Source: an uncultured Erysipelotrichaceae bacterium (lineage in GTDB: Bacteria > Bacillota_I > Bacilli_A > RFN20 > CAG-826). From it: 40,098 nucleotides of DNA. Location of the stretch: the NCBI GenBank assembly GCA_902796125.1, contig CADBNT010000068.1, positions 1 to 40,098 on the forward strand, read 5' to 3'. The notes beneath the pieces are model-generated. The model was not told the DNA's origin. It worked only from the letters and a program-made list of their open reading frames with translations, and did no database searches. The position numbers were made by a program, and so were the translations under genes. Shown here one piece after another: positions 8,086 through 17,490 of this stretch. Each line of letters opens with the position of its first letter. The stretch's first letter is position 1.

Positions 8086-8532
8086 ATGGAATTAGACTTT
8101 GTAAACTGCGGTCCTGCATCTTATGATGCATATGAAGAGACTTTCCTTAACTTGATGAAGAAAACATTTTCTCATCTAAGCGTGAAGGTTAACTACTTAG
8201 TAGATGTGACCATTGTTGATAATTTGAAAATTCATGAAATCAATCGTGAATATCGCAAAGTCGATCGTCCAACTGACGTTATAAGCTTTGCTTTTATGGA
8301 CGATAAGGATGAGAAAGTCTTAGATGAGAACATTCCAACCTCTTTGGGTGAAATCATCATTTCATATGAGAAGGCTGAGGAACAAGCAAAGGATTATGGC
8401 CACTCTATTAATAGAGAAATGTCGTTCTTGTTTGTTCATGGCTTGCTCCATCTTCTCGGCTACGATCATATGAAAGAAGACGATGAAAAAGTCATGTTTA
8501 GACTGCAAGATGAAATCTTAGGAGAAAGATAA
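8086..8532 (+). CDS. ybeY: Endoribonuclease YbeY (rRNA maturation)
   Basis: Zinc metalloendonuclease involved in 16S rRNA 3'-end maturation and ribosome quality control. The zinc motif HGLLHLLGYDH gives His118, His122 and His128. The upstream strand motif RPTDVISFAF is also typical. The protein is 148 residues from the start chosen. The frame allows an ATG at 8071, but that lies before the predicted transcription start, and the family begins close to MELDFVN. It heads a packed unit ybeY-cdd-era-recO, which matches the Bacillus order with diacylglycerol kinase and others lost. Confidence 0.95.
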   Translation: MELDFVNCGPASYDAYEETFLNLMKKTFSHLSVKVNYLVDVTIVDNLKIHEINREYRKVDRPTDVISFAFMDDKDEKVLDENIPTSLGEIIISYEKAEEQAKDYGHSINREMSFLFVHGLLHLLGYDHMKEDDEKVMFRLQDEILGER

Positions 8533-8533
8533 A

Positions 8534-8935
8534 ATGGAATCAAAAGAATTAGTTAGCAAAGCTATCGAAGCAAGAAAGCTTTCATACTCACCTTATTCTC
8601 ACTTTGCTGTTGGTGCAGCAGTGCTTTGCAAAGATGGCAGTGTCTATTTAGGCGCAAACGTTGAAAACTCTGCTTACCCTTTATGCATGTGTGCTGAAAG
8701 AAACGCTCTTTATCACGCAATGATGGAAGGCAAGAAAAAAGAAGATTTAGTAGCTTTAGCTTTGGCTGCTGATACAGATGGACCATGCTCACCATGTGGA
8801 GCATGCCGCCAAGTTATTTCTGAACTTCTTCCAAAGGAAGCAAAGATTTATATGGGTAACTTAAAAGGCGCCATTCAAGAAACAAACATCTCTGAATTAC
8901 TTCCATTTGCCTTCTCCGAAGACGATTTAAAATAA
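8534..8935 (+). CDS. cdd: Cytidine deaminase
   Basis: Deaminates cytidine and deoxycytidine to uridine and deoxyuridine in pyrimidine salvage. At 133 residues it is the short homotetrameric form. Zinc ligands are Cys53, Cys88 and Cys91 (CAERNA and PCGAC), and the catalytic glutamate is Glu55. It begins 1 bp after the ybeY stop, and its own stop overlaps the era start. The order ybeY-cdd-era is conserved in Bacilli. Confidence 0.97.
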   Translation: MESKELVSKAIEARKLSYSPYSHFAVGAAVLCKDGSVYLGANVENSAYPLCMCAERNALYHAMMEGKKKEDLVALALAADTDGPCSPCGACRQVISELLPKEAKIYMGNLKGAIQETNISELLPFAFSEDDLK

Positions 8936-9807
8936 TGAAATCAGGCTTTGTAGCAATAATTGGAAAACCGAATGTTGGTAAGTCAACCATCATCAACGCT
9001 CTTTTAGAGCGAAAGCTTTCGATTGTTACTGAAAAAGCCCAAACAACTAGAAACGCGATACGCGGTATTTATGATGATGGGAAATACCAAATTGTCTTTA
9101 TAGACACTCCAGGAATTCATAAAGCTCATCATAGTCTTGGCAAGATTATGAACCAAGATGCACTTAACTCCGCCAAGGATGTCGATGCAGTGATCTTAGT
9201 GGTGGATGCTTCTAAGAAAATCAATGAAGGCGATGCTTTCATTCATGATTCCTTATCCAAGAAGATTCCAACATTTATCGCAATCAATAAAATTGATTTG
9301 ATTAGACTTCCTGAGGCAGAGGCTATTAAAAAAGCATATGCGAATATGTACCCAAATGCGAAGATACTTGAGCTTTCAGCGATTGAAAACTTTGGTATCG
9401 ATTCTCTTTTAAAAGAGATTAAAGCCATCTTACCTGAAGGTCCTCGTTATTACCCAGAAGATCAAATTACAGATAAAGATGCCGCTTTCTTCGTTTCTGA
9501 AGTCATTAGAGAAAAACTACTCAAGCTTCTAAAAGAAGAAGTGCCACATAATCTCGCTGTTCGCGTTGACGAAATCAAGCATAAAAAAGAAGCTGCTTAT
9601 ATCAAAGCAACAATTATTGTTGATAGAGATTCCCATAAAGGAATTGTCATCGGTAAAGGCGGTAGACGTATTAAAGCAGTTGGTATTAAAGCTAGAACCG
9701 ATTTAGAAGAATATTTTGGAAAGAATATCTTCTTAGAACTATTCGTTTCAGTTAAAGAAGATTGGATTAACAACAATTTAATTCTAAAAGAATTAGGATA
9801 TAAATAA
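8935..9807 (+). CDS. era: GTPase Era
   Basis: Ribosome-assembly GTPase that binds the 3' end of 16S rRNA. At 290 residues it has normal length. G1 is GKPNVGKST (residues 10-18), G3 is DTPGIHK, G4 is NKIDL, and the C-terminal KH RNA-binding domain carries GIVIGKGGRRIK. All GTPase motifs are intact, unlike those of YqeH in this window. The ATG overlaps the cdd stop by one base and the stop overlaps recO by one base, indicating coupled translation. Confidence 0.98.
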   Translation: MKSGFVAIIGKPNVGKSTIINALLERKLSIVTEKAQTTRNAIRGIYDDGKYQIVFIDTPGIHKAHHSLGKIMNQDALNSAKDVDAVILVVDASKKINEGDAFIHDSLSKKIPTFIAINKIDLIRLPEAEAIKKAYANMYPNAKILELSAIENFGIDSLLKEIKAILPEGPRYYPEDQITDKDAAFFVSEVIREKLLKLLKEEVPHNLAVRVDEIKHKKEAAYIKATIIVDRDSHKGIVIGKGGRRIKAVGIKARTDLEEYFGKNIFLELFVSVKEDWINNNLILKELGYK

Positions 9808-10523
9808 TGGAATTTGAAGGCATCGTAATCCGAGTCACACCATTCCGCGAATATGATGCGATGGTGAACGTTTTAGGCAAGGACCGCCTTTTTTCTTTTC
9901 TTGCTCCTGGCGTATTGAAGTTCAATTCTAAACTCGCCTCATCAGTAAATCTGTATTCACGTTCTAGATTTCAAACTTCCAAAGGAAAGGAAGGATTTAG
10001 ACTTAGAAACGCCGAGTTACTCGATAGCTACGAAAACATAAAGAACAATCTAACGTCATTAGCGGTAGCGGATTTCCTTGGTGAAATAACCAATCAGTTT
10101 ATTCAAAGTGATGACGCTAGTGATATATATCCTTTTCTTGAAAAGGCATTAGATTCACTTAACGAAGGATTTGATCCTAAAACAGTAGCGTTAATCTATT
10201 TCGCTAAGGTTTTGAATGTAGCAGGGTTTGGCCTAGAAGTTGATTCATGCCAAAAATGCGGTCAAACAAGCGCGATTGTCGCCGTTAGCTATAAGGATGG
10301 AGGATTTATCTGTGAAAACTGTTTTGACCCTCTAAAACACGTTAAATGTAGTGCGTATAAACTCAAAGTTATTAGGTTCATCTTTAAGGTTGATGTTGAT
10401 AACTTTAAAAAAGTTACTTTTGAGGAACCTGTCGTAGATGAATTATTAAAAGAACTCAATAAGTTCGTTAAAGATGTCGTCCAAATTGAACTAAAATCAA
10501 TAAAATTGCTTTTAAAAATATAA
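9807..10523 (+). CDS. recO: DNA repair protein RecO
   Basis: Recombination mediator that works with RecF and RecR to load RecA on single-stranded DNA. At 238 residues it has family length. The N-terminal OB fold starts MEFEGIVIRVTPFREYD. A zinc finger near residues 149-174 is formed by CQKC and CENC. The era-recO-glyS order is standard for Bacilli. The ATG overlaps the era stop. No terminator separates it from glyS, which has its own promoter. Confidence 0.94.
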   Translation: MEFEGIVIRVTPFREYDAMVNVLGKDRLFSFLAPGVLKFNSKLASSVNLYSRSRFQTSKGKEGFRLRNAELLDSYENIKNNLTSLAVADFLGEITNQFIQSDDASDIYPFLEKALDSLNEGFDPKTVALIYFAKVLNVAGFGLEVDSCQKCGQTSAIVAVSYKDGGFICENCFDPLKHVKCSAYKLKVIRFIFKVDVDNFKKVTFEEPVVDELLKELNKFVKDVVQIELKSIKLLLKI

Positions 10524-10540
10524 AATACACTCATAATAGG

Positions 10541-10568
10541 TTGACAAAGGTGGTTTGTGCTTTATAAT
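10541..10568 (+). promoter_or_regulatory. Consensus promoter for glyS
   Basis: TTGACA and TATAAT with a 16 bp spacer, the closest match to consensus in the window. About 34 bp of leader remain before the ATG, too short for a T-box. A GAGG site lies at 10595-10598. Confidence 0.85.
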
Positions 10569-10608
10569 AATCCGCAAATCATTTTTTCTTAAACGAGGTT
10601 TAAAGATA

Positions 10609-11976
10609 ATGGAAAAGAAATTCGATGAAATTGTTAACCACTTAATTACTAGTGGTTTCGTCTATCAAGATAGTGAAATTTATGGTGGACTTTCCAATTC
10701 CTGGGACTTTGGTCCTTTAGGTGTTGAACTTAAAAACAACATTAAGAAGTTGTGGTGGGAGAAGTTTGTTCGTGAATCTCCAACTAATGTTGGAATTGAC
10801 GCTGCAATCTTAATGAACCCAAATGTTTGGAAAGCAACTGGCCACGTTGCCACCTTTGCTGATCCACTCATTGACTGTAAAGAATGTCACGCTAGACATA
10901 GAGCTGATGATTTAATTGAAAAAGCTTACCCAGATGTCGATGTCCACGGTATGGATAACGAACAAATGGTGAAGTTTATCAGAGATAACAAAGTTAAATG
11001 TCCAGTATGTGGCAAGTCCAACTTCACCGATATTAGACAATTCAACATGATGTTTAGAACACACATTGGTGTTACCGAAGAAAGTGAATCACTTGTTTAC
11101 CTCCGTCCAGAAACTGCTCAAGGTATGTTCGTTAACTTCAAGAATGTTCAAAGAACATCAAGACGTAAAATACCATTTGGCATTTGTAATATTGGTAAAT
11201 CATTCCGTAACGAAATTACTCCAGGGAACTTCATTTTCCGTGTGCGTGAATTTGAACAAATGGAAATGGAATTCTTCTGTAAGCCAGGAACTGACTTAGA
11301 ATGGTTTGAATATTGGAAGAAATATTCATTAGGATTCTTGGAATCCTTACACATCTCCGAAGACAATCTTCGTTATAGAGATCATGAACCAGAAGAGTTA
11401 GCGTTCTACTCCAAAGCAACTTGCGACGTTGAATACAAGTTCCCATTTGGCTGGGGCGAAATTCTCGGCGTAGCCGATAGAACCGATTATGACCTTAAAC
11501 GTCATATGGATGCTTCTAAAGAATCTTTGGAATATCTTGATCCAGAAACAAATGAAAAGTATGTTCCATACTGTATTGAACCTTCCATGGGTGTCGAAAG
11601 AATCTTCCTCATGGTAGCATGCGAAGCATATGATGTTGAACAACTCGAAAAAGATCAACGTATCGTTATGCACTTTGCACCAAAGCTTGCTCCATATTTA
11701 GCAGCAGTGCTTCCACTCAGCAAACAATTAGGTGAACAAGCAAAAGCAGTTTTAAATAAACTGAATAAGTATTTCTCAGTTACTTATGATGAAACTGGAA
11801 GTATTGGCAAGAGATATCGTAGACAAGATGCAATCGGTACCCCATTCTGCATTACTGTTGATTTTGATACCGCCAATGATAACAGTGTCACTATTCGTGA
11901 CAGAGATTCCATGGAACAAGTTAGAATCAAAATTGATGAAGTTAGATCCTACCTTGAATCCAAATTAGATGAATAG
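10609..11976 (+). CDS. glyS: Glycyl-tRNA synthetase, single-chain type
   Basis: Class II synthetase that charges tRNA-Gly, of the homodimeric form used by mycoplasmas, some Firmicutes and eukaryotes instead of the GlyQ/GlyS pair. It has 455 residues. The start MEKKFDEIVNHLITSGF leads into motif 1, motif 2 (FRNEITPGN...EFEQMEMEFF), and motif 3 (GVERIFLMV). The C-terminal anticodon-binding domain begins near residue 355. Zinc-like CxxC pairs are seen (CKECH, CPVC). The frame extends back to 10555, but the predicted transcript starts later, so the ATG at 10609 is used. Confidence 0.97.
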   Translation: MEKKFDEIVNHLITSGFVYQDSEIYGGLSNSWDFGPLGVELKNNIKKLWWEKFVRESPTNVGIDAAILMNPNVWKATGHVATFADPLIDCKECHARHRADDLIEKAYPDVDVHGMDNEQMVKFIRDNKVKCPVCGKSNFTDIRQFNMMFRTHIGVTEESESLVYLRPETAQGMFVNFKNVQRTSRRKIPFGICNIGKSFRNEITPGNFIFRVREFEQMEMEFFCKPGTDLEWFEYWKKYSLGFLESLHISEDNLRYRDHEPEELAFYSKATCDVEYKFPFGWGEILGVADRTDYDLKRHMDASKESLEYLDPETNEKYVPYCIEPSMGVERIFLMVACEAYDVEQLEKDQRIVMHFAPKLAPYLAAVLPLSKQLGEQAKAVLNKLNKYFSVTYDETGSIGKRYRRQDAIGTPFCITVDFDTANDNSVTIRDRDSMEQVRIKIDEVRSYLESKLDE

Positions 11977-11981
11977 TTAAA

Positions 11982-12000
11982 AATTAGTAGTTTTATAGTA
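11982..12000 (+). repeat. TAGTA repeat pair, 11 bp spacing, after glyS
   Basis: Reads AATTAGTAGTTTTATAGTA, 6 bp after the glyS stop. TAGTA cores lie at 11985-11989 and 11996-12000, and a TAGTT at the glyS stop codon (11974) keeps the 11 bp phase. The reverse complement of 11981-12000 matches 39266-39285 exactly over 20 bp. Confidence 0.7.
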
Positions 12001-12024
12001 ATTGATACTTTGTATAAGTGAAAT

Positions 12025-13842
12025 ATGGCAATTGACTTCGATTTAATTAAAGAGATAAAAAGTCGCGCTGATATCGTCGACGTGATTTCGTCATATCTTC
12101 CAAGCGTCCAAAAGAAAGGGCGCAACTTTGTTGCGATTTGTCCATTTCACGATGACCATGACCCATCTATGCAGATAAATAAGGAGAAACAAATCTTCAA
12201 TTGTTTTGTCTGTCATAGTTCTGGTGACGTGTTCTCCTTTGTCCAAAAATACGATAAGTGCACATTTGAAGAAGCAGTCCGTAAGGTTTGCGAAATTATT
12301 AATTTCGATGACCCACGTCTTCATAAGAAAACCTATGTTAGACCAGTCGATCAAAATTTAGTGCCAATCTACAACTGTATTAATGAACTACAAAAACTTT
12401 ATGTTTATGGGCTTACAACTGATGAAGGAAAAGTGGCTCGCGATTACCTTGATAATCGTAAGATTAATGACGAACAAAGAGCTAAGTTTTCCCTTGGTTA
12501 TGCAATTAATGATGGCAAGATGACCATTGAATACCTAAAACAAAAAGGTTTTTCTTTGAAAAACATTGAAGATACTGGCATCGCTTTAGCTCAAACTAGC
12601 GGCATGGCTGACCACAATTCAGGAAGATTAATCTTCCCAATCAAAGATCAAAACGGTCAAGTGGTGGGTTTCTCTGCTAGAAGGCTTAATGATAATAACG
12701 ATGAAGCGAAGTACGTAAATTCACCAGAAACCAAGATTTTTACCAAAGGTAATATCCTTTATAATTACAACCTTGCTAAGCAAACAGCTAAGCACGATGG
12801 ATTTATTTATGTAGTAGAAGGTTTCATGGATGTGTTTGCCTTCGATACCATAGGTATTACAAGCGTAGTTGCCTTAATGTCCACTAAATTAACAAAGCAA
12901 CACATTGAGTTATTAAGAAGACTTGGTGTGGAAATTAGACTATGTCTAGATGGTGATAAACCAGGTCAAGAAGCCATGATGAAACTCATGTCACAATTAG
13001 ATGAAGCCAATCTTCCATATAGGCTTGTCTCTGTTCCTGGAGAAATCCGTGACCCAGACGAAATCCTTAAACAAGATGGTGAAGAAAAACTTAAATCTTT
13101 TGTGACTACTTTAGTAGACCCATTCAATTTTGCAATTAATTACTATCAAAATATTTCTCATTTAGGTTCTGTTGATGACCGTAAGAAGGTTGTTGCACAC
13201 TTCGCACCAACTATCTCAAACATGAAGAGCAAACTCGAACAAGATGATTACATCTTCAAACTCTCTGAAGTTACTGGTTTCTCTTCTGGCGCCATCAAGG
13301 AATACATTAGAGATTATGTTAAATCTTCCAAAGGAAGTAGTGAAGATTCCGGTCGAAGTTTTGAGGAATATCGTAAAGAAATTGATAACGAGATTCCAAA
13401 AGAAATGAGAAGACTTGCGAATGCTGAAAAGCTCATGCTTGGTCAGATGATTGTCAGCAAAGAAGCAGTGGACTACTTTAACCAAAATATAAAATATTTT
13501 ATTATCGAAGATTATCGCATTTTGTCGAACTTCATAAATGAGTTCGTATCCGCGAACGGAGACATCGATCCTTCATTATTAGTTAGCTTCATTAGCGAAA
13601 GTGAAGTTCCTAATAAAGATGAGATTGTATCATTACTTACGACATTCTCATTTGAAAAAGACAAAGTCTTTAATCCACAAATTATTCGCGATTGTAAAAG
13701 CGCTATTGTCGAAGAGAGGGATCGCATTTCCTCCAGGAGTCAACTTCGTCAAGCATTGGAAGGGAAGACTCCAAGAGACAAAGCTCGTTTGGCGGGAGAT
13801 TATATCGCCTACACGAACAAAAATAAAAATAAGGCGAAATAA
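12025..13842 (+). CDS. dnaG: DNA primase
   Basis: Synthesises RNA primers at the replication fork with the DnaB-type helicase. At 605 residues it has normal length. The N-terminal zinc-binding domain has Cys39, His42, Cys60 and Cys63. The TOPRIM catalytic core (about 255-345) carries VVEGFMDVFAF and CLDGDKPGQEA. The C-terminal helicase-interaction region follows. It is in the classic dnaG-rpoD macromolecular-synthesis pair. The leader is short and has no strong Shine-Dalgarno; a TATAAG 6 bp before the ATG is a weak promoter candidate. Confidence 0.97.
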   Translation: MAIDFDLIKEIKSRADIVDVISSYLPSVQKKGRNFVAICPFHDDHDPSMQINKEKQIFNCFVCHSSGDVFSFVQKYDKCTFEEAVRKVCEIINFDDPRLHKKTYVRPVDQNLVPIYNCINELQKLYVYGLTTDEGKVARDYLDNRKINDEQRAKFSLGYAINDGKMTIEYLKQKGFSLKNIEDTGIALAQTSGMADHNSGRLIFPIKDQNGQVVGFSARRLNDNNDEAKYVNSPETKIFTKGNILYNYNLAKQTAKHDGFIYVVEGFMDVFAFDTIGITSVVALMSTKLTKQHIELLRRLGVEIRLCLDGDKPGQEAMMKLMSQLDEANLPYRLVSVPGEIRDPDEILKQDGEEKLKSFVTTLVDPFNFAINYYQNISHLGSVDDRKKVVAHFAPTISNMKSKLEQDDYIFKLSEVTGFSSGAIKEYIRDYVKSSKGSSEDSGRSFEEYRKEIDNEIPKEMRRLANAEKLMLGQMIVSKEAVDYFNQNIKYFIIEDYRILSNFINEFVSANGDIDPSLLVSFISESEVPNKDEIVSLLTTFSFEKDKVFNPQIIRDCKSAIVEERDRISSRSQLRQALEGKTPRDKARLAGDYIAYTNKNKNKAK

Positions 13843-13868
13843 GCGTCTTAAGAAAGAAGGATGAGTAA

Positions 13869-15155
13869 ATGGCAGCAAAGAAAGAATCCAAGGCCTCTAA
13901 AGCCGTAAAAGAGCCAAAAAAGAGTGCTCCTAAGGCAGTGAAGCCAACCAAGAAAGCTCCAAAAGCAAGTTTAGATGATGAACTTGATGAAGAAATTGAG
14001 TCATTAGATTCAATTAAAAAGCGTCTCCTTAAGAAAGCAAAGGCAGATGGCAATGTAATTGAACAAGGTGAAATCCAAGATTCAATCCAACATCTTGATT
14101 TATCGGATGAAGATACTGAAGGCTTGATGGAGTTCTTTAAAAAGAACAAAATCGAAGTTATCTCCGATGATGATGAAGATGCAGTGGACGATATCGATTT
14201 CAATGGCGAAGACGCTGATGATGTCTTGCTTGATGATGATTTCCTCGAAGGGGATGATGACGCACCAAGCGATCAAGAACTTTCTGATATCACTAAACTC
14301 GTTGTTGGTGATGTTAAAGTTAACGACTCTGTTAAGTTCTATCTCAAAGAGATAGGTAAAGTCCCATTACTTACAGCAGCAGAAGAAACCGAACTCGCTA
14401 AACGAATCGTTGAAGGTGATGAAGAAGCTAAACAAGCTCTTATTAACGCGAACTTACGTTTGGTTATTTCTATTGCAAAACGTTATGCCGGTAGAGGCAT
14501 GCCATTCCTTGATTTGATTCAAGAAGGTAATATGGGTCTTATTAAGGCTGTCGAAAAATTCGATTATACACGTGGATATAAGTTTTCAACTTATGCGACA
14601 TGGTGGATTCGTCAAGCTATCACCCGTGCTATTGCTGACCAAGCTCGTACAATCCGTATTCCTGTTCACATGGTTGAAACCATCAATAAGATTACAAGAG
14701 CACAAAGACAACTCGTTCAAGAGCTTAGCCGTGATCCAACTGCAGAAGAAATCTCTGAACGTCTTGAAGGTGCTTTATCTCCAGAAAGAATTAGTGAGAT
14801 TCAAAGAATTAACCAAGAACCAGTTTCATTAGAAACTCCTATTGGTGAAGAAGATGATTCCCACTTAGGTGATTTCCTTGAAGATAAGGAAGTTGAATCA
14901 CCAAACGAATATACAACTAAGTCATTACTCAAAGATGAGCTTTACGAAGTAATGAGTGAACTCACCGACCGTGAAGAAAAAGTTCTTCGTCTTCGTTATG
15001 GTTTAGATGACAATCATCCAAGAACTCTTGAAGAAGTTGGCAAAGAATTCGGTGTTACTCGTGAACGTATTCGTCAAATCGAAGCTAAAGCTATTAAAAA
15101 ACTTCGTCACCCAAATAGGGCTAGAAGACTTGGCGACTATCGCGATTATAAATAA
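13869..15155 (+). CDS. rpoD: Primary sigma factor RpoD (SigA)
   Basis: Housekeeping sigma factor that directs RNA polymerase to -10/-35 promoters. It has 428 residues. Residues 1-35 are a K/A/P-rich tail, about 40-100 are a region 1.1-like part, and about 98-140 are strongly acidic. Region 1.2 starts near 150. Region 2 has [19 protein letters not shown] and [11 protein letters not shown]. Region 4 has the helix-turn-helix [19 protein letters not shown]. Regions 2 to 4 are close to consensus, in line with the TATAAT-type promoters seen here. The basic N-terminal tail is unusual for SigA and resembles the L32 tail. An AAAGGATGA ribosome site precedes the ATG. Confidence 0.98.
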   Translation: MAAKKESKASKAVKEPKKSAPKAVKPTKKAPKASLDDELDEEIESLDSIKKRLLKKAKADGNVIEQGEIQDSIQHLDLSDEDTEGLMEFFKKNKIEVISDDDEDAVDDIDFNGEDADDVLLDDDFLEGDDDAPSDQELSDITKLVVGDVKVNDSVKFYLKEIGKVPLLTAAEETELAKRIVEGDEEAKQALINANLRLVISIAKRYAGRGMPFLDLIQEGNMGLIKAVEKFDYTRGYKFSTYATWWIRQAITRAIADQARTIRIPVHMVETINKITRAQRQLVQELSRDPTAEEISERLEGALSPERISEIQRINQEPVSLETPIGEEDDSHLGDFLEDKEVESPNEYTTKSLLKDELYEVMSELTDREEKVLRLRYGLDDNHPRTLEEVGKEFGVTRERIRQIEAKAIKKLRHPNRARRLGDYRDYK

Positions 15156-15157
15156 TC

Positions 15158-15814
15158 ATGAAAATTTCTAATAGGCTTTTAACAATCGCCTCTTTCATCG
15201 AAGACAATTCTTTTGTTATGGATGTTGGAGCAGATCATGGCCAATTAGAAATCTATCTTGTAGATAATAGAAAGCTTAACGGCATAATTGCTGTTGAAAA
15301 TAAGGTTGGTCCATATTCCATTCTTAAGAATGCTTTAAATGGCACAGATGTTAGATGCATTCTTGGCGATGGTATTAAACAAATCACTGAGGAAGTTGAC
15401 ACTGTCGTCATTGCTGGAATGGGTGGAAATCTTATTGTCGATATTCTTAAAGATGACATCACTAAGCTTAGAAACGTTAAGCACATAGTGGTGGATGCAC
15501 ATCGCGACAACGAACTCGTGAGGCGTGCAATCATTGGACTTGGATATAAAATCGATAAGGAAGTAATTGTCTTTGAAAACAAGAAATATTACTTTGTAAT
15601 ATCTTTTAAAAAAGGATCGACTAAATATAGCGATGAGCAATACGAATTTGGAACTTGCTATAAAGATCCTCTGTTCAAGCAATTTAAAGAATTTGAACTA
15701 AATAAGTTAAATCAAGAACTCATTAAATCAGGTGAGGCAAAGTCACCTAACAAAGTTAAAATGGAAAAACTAAAAGCAAAGATAGTGAGGTTAGAAAATT
15801 ATGGAAACGATTAA
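15158..15814 (+). CDS. trmK: tRNA (adenine(22)-N1)-methyltransferase TrmK
   Basis: SAM-dependent enzyme that makes m1A22 in tRNA. It has 218 residues. The SAM loop is DVGADHGQLEIYL at residues 22-34, and the catalytic-site region has VIAGMGGNLIVDIL. A helical C-terminal domain follows. It begins 2 bp after rpoD and overlaps the next gene by 14 bp. rpoD-trmK-yqfO is the Bacillus order. Confidence 0.94.
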   Translation: MKISNRLLTIASFIEDNSFVMDVGADHGQLEIYLVDNRKLNGIIAVENKVGPYSILKNALNGTDVRCILGDGIKQITEEVDTVVIAGMGGNLIVDILKDDITKLRNVKHIVVDAHRDNELVRRAIIGLGYKIDKEVIVFENKKYYFVISFKKGSTKYSDEQYEFGTCYKDPLFKQFKEFELNKLNQELIKSGEAKSPNKVKMEKLKAKIVRLENYGND

Positions 15815-16574
15815 GTTACTTAGAAAACTCGCTCAAAGATTCCCTAAATCAATCAAATCCCATGGTGATAGAATCGGTTTAATGACCGGAAAACTTCCAG
15901 GAAATGTTTATAACATTTTACTTTGCTTAGATTTCGATGATATTGTTCTTGCAGAAGTTAAGAAGATGGCCAAGAAGCCAGATATGATTCTTACCCATCA
16001 TCCATTTATTTATGGACCAAGAGGAAGAGTTCTTAAACGCGACCTAGTAAAAGCTCATACCGTTGAAGAAATTGATAAGTTAGGAATTCCTGTCTATAGC
16101 ATGCATACGAACTTTGATACTGGTAAAGATGGTATGAATGATGCTTTATCAGAAGCTTTGCTTCTAAGTGATATTAAACCACTTGAAAAAGCTCCGATGG
16201 CAAGAGGTGGAAAACTTCCTCATAAGATGGAAATCCATGAATTTGCTAAATACGCGAATGAAAAACTTCATATGCCATATAGTGAACTTGTTCATGCTGG
16301 TAAGGATGAAATTGAAAGAGTCGCTATTGTAGGTGGAGCTGGATCACGCTATTTTGAAGTAGCGATGCTTGAAGGCTACGATATCTTTATTTCTGGTGAT
16401 ATTCCTCATCATGCAAGAAGAGATATCATTGCTCGTCACTATAACTACCTCAATATGTTCCATGAAATTGAAAGAATTTTTATTCCACAAATGAAAAAAC
16501 TTCTTTTAGAAATCGATCCTTCACTTAATGTGACGACCATCGATCATGAAGAAGTTCCTGAGTTAATTATATAA
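15801..16574 (+). CDS. Nif3-like dinuclear metal protein (YqfO family)
   Basis: Member of the Nif3/DUF34 family, which binds two metal ions. Its cellular role is unsettled. At 257 residues it is the short form without the PII-like insert of Bacillus YqfO. Metal ligands include His66 and His67 (THHP), the HTNFD motif near residue 100, and HE near the C-terminus. It overlaps trmK by 14 bp and converges on ispH with a 12 bp overlap of the stop regions, leaving no room for a separate terminator. Confidence 0.92.
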   Translation: METIKLLRKLAQRFPKSIKSHGDRIGLMTGKLPGNVYNILLCLDFDDIVLAEVKKMAKKPDMILTHHPFIYGPRGRVLKRDLVKAHTVEEIDKLGIPVYSMHTNFDTGKDGMNDALSEALLLSDIKPLEKAPMARGGKLPHKMEIHEFAKYANEKLHMPYSELVHAGKDEIERVAIVGGAGSRYFEVAMLEGYDIFISGDIPHHARRDIIARHYNYLNMFHEIERIFIPQMKKLLLEIDPSLNVTTIDHEEVPELII

Positions 16575-17432
16575 AGATTCGATGTAAGTTTTTACTTCTT
16601 CGCTAATATGCTTTGGAGTTGATGCTCCAGAAGCGATAGCGACATAAGAGAGACCTAAAAGGTCTTTTTTATTTATATCGTTCCTATTTTTGATGAGAAT
16701 TACCTTGGCGTGAGGATGAGATTCTTTAGCGAGTTTTGCTAAGGTCTTGGTGTTATTGGAATTTGTTCCTCCAACAACATAGAATAATTCAATCTTGTTA
16801 TCTAAAGATAAAATAGCGTTTTGTCTATCGGTTGATGCTTTGCAGACGCTTGGGAAAACTTCTGCATCTTTATATTTTGTTTTTATAGCATTAGTAACAT
16901 CGTTAACTTCTCTTTGAGAAAAAGTAGTTTGATTGATAATTAATGGCTTAGAATCTTCAACTTCAAACGAAGGATTTTCGATGTCCACTAAATGTACTTT
17001 TTTTGAGATTGATAAGGCAGCGTTACTTTCAGGGTGGTTTTTCTTACCGATATACAAAATATCGTGATTATCATTTGCGGCCTCTAGAATGCGCTTAAAA
17101 GTGGCTTTTACGAAAGGACAGGTCGCGTCGATAAATTCAATCTTACGTGAAATTAGTTTCTTTTCGAGATCTTCGCTATGTCCGTGGGCAGTCAAAATGA
17201 CGATTGAATCACTTGGAATCTCATCGACTAAATCCATTAATGACTTATCTTTTTGATAAAGGGTCTCAATTCCTTGGCTGGTGAGTTCATTAATTGCGTC
17301 TTCATTATGAACGAGCATTCCTAAAATGATGACGCGTTTATTTTGGTTTACACTTTTAGTGTCTAACGCAATTTTTATAGCGCGTTCAACTCCAACGCAA
17401 TATCCGTAAGGTTCTAATAGAACTACCTTCAT
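16563..17432 (-). CDS. ispH: 4-hydroxy-3-methylbut-2-enyl diphosphate reductase IspH
   Basis: Last enzyme of the MEP isoprenoid pathway, producing IPP and DMAPP with a [4Fe-4S] cluster. It has 289 residues from the start chosen. Cluster cysteines are Cys12, Cys105 and Cys197. His42 and His83 bind substrate, and Glu135 in NHPES is the proton relay. The frame continues upstream for 33 codons, but these overlap the divergent cshB gene, and MKVVLLEPYGYC is the natural N-terminus. A TGtTATTAT -10 ends 7 bp before the ATG, so the mRNA should be leaderless. It works with dxs and ispG in this window. Confidence 0.97.
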   Translation of the reverse strand: MKVVLLEPYGYCVGVERAIKIALDTKSVNQNKRVIILGMLVHNEDAINELTSQGIETLYQKDKSLMDLVDEIPSDSIVILTAHGHSEDLEKKLISRKIEFIDATCPFVKATFKRILEAANDNHDILYIGKKNHPESNAALSISKKVHLVDIENPSFEVEDSKPLIINQTTFSQREVNDVTNAIKTKYKDAEVFPSVCKASTDRQNAILSLDNKIELFYVVGGTNSNNTKTLAKLAKESHPHAKVILIKNRNDINKKDLLGLSYVAIASGASTPKHISEEVKTYIESLYN

Positions 17433-17439
17433 ATGTTCA

Positions 17440-17448
17440 ATAATAACA
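17440..17448 (-). promoter_or_regulatory. Extended -10 promoter for ispH, leaderless
   Basis: On the minus strand it reads TGtTATTAT. It ends 7 bp before the ispH ATG, putting the predicted transcription start at or beside the start codon. It lies in a 58 bp divergent gap shared with cshB. Confidence 0.6.
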
Positions 17449-17466
17449 CGGTAAAGAATTTTCGTG

Positions 17467-17472
17467 TATAAT
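17467..17472 (+). promoter_or_regulatory. -10 element for cshB
   Basis: TATAAT preceded directly by TG, 18 bp before the cshB ATG. The -35 is weak. No clear Shine-Dalgarno lies in the roughly 10-base predicted leader. Confidence 0.5.
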
Positions 17473-17490
17473 AAAGCGCGGTAAAATTTT

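Noticed and set aside
10569-10608. T-box riboswitch before glyS
   Set aside because: The leader is about 34 bases, far too short for a T-box.
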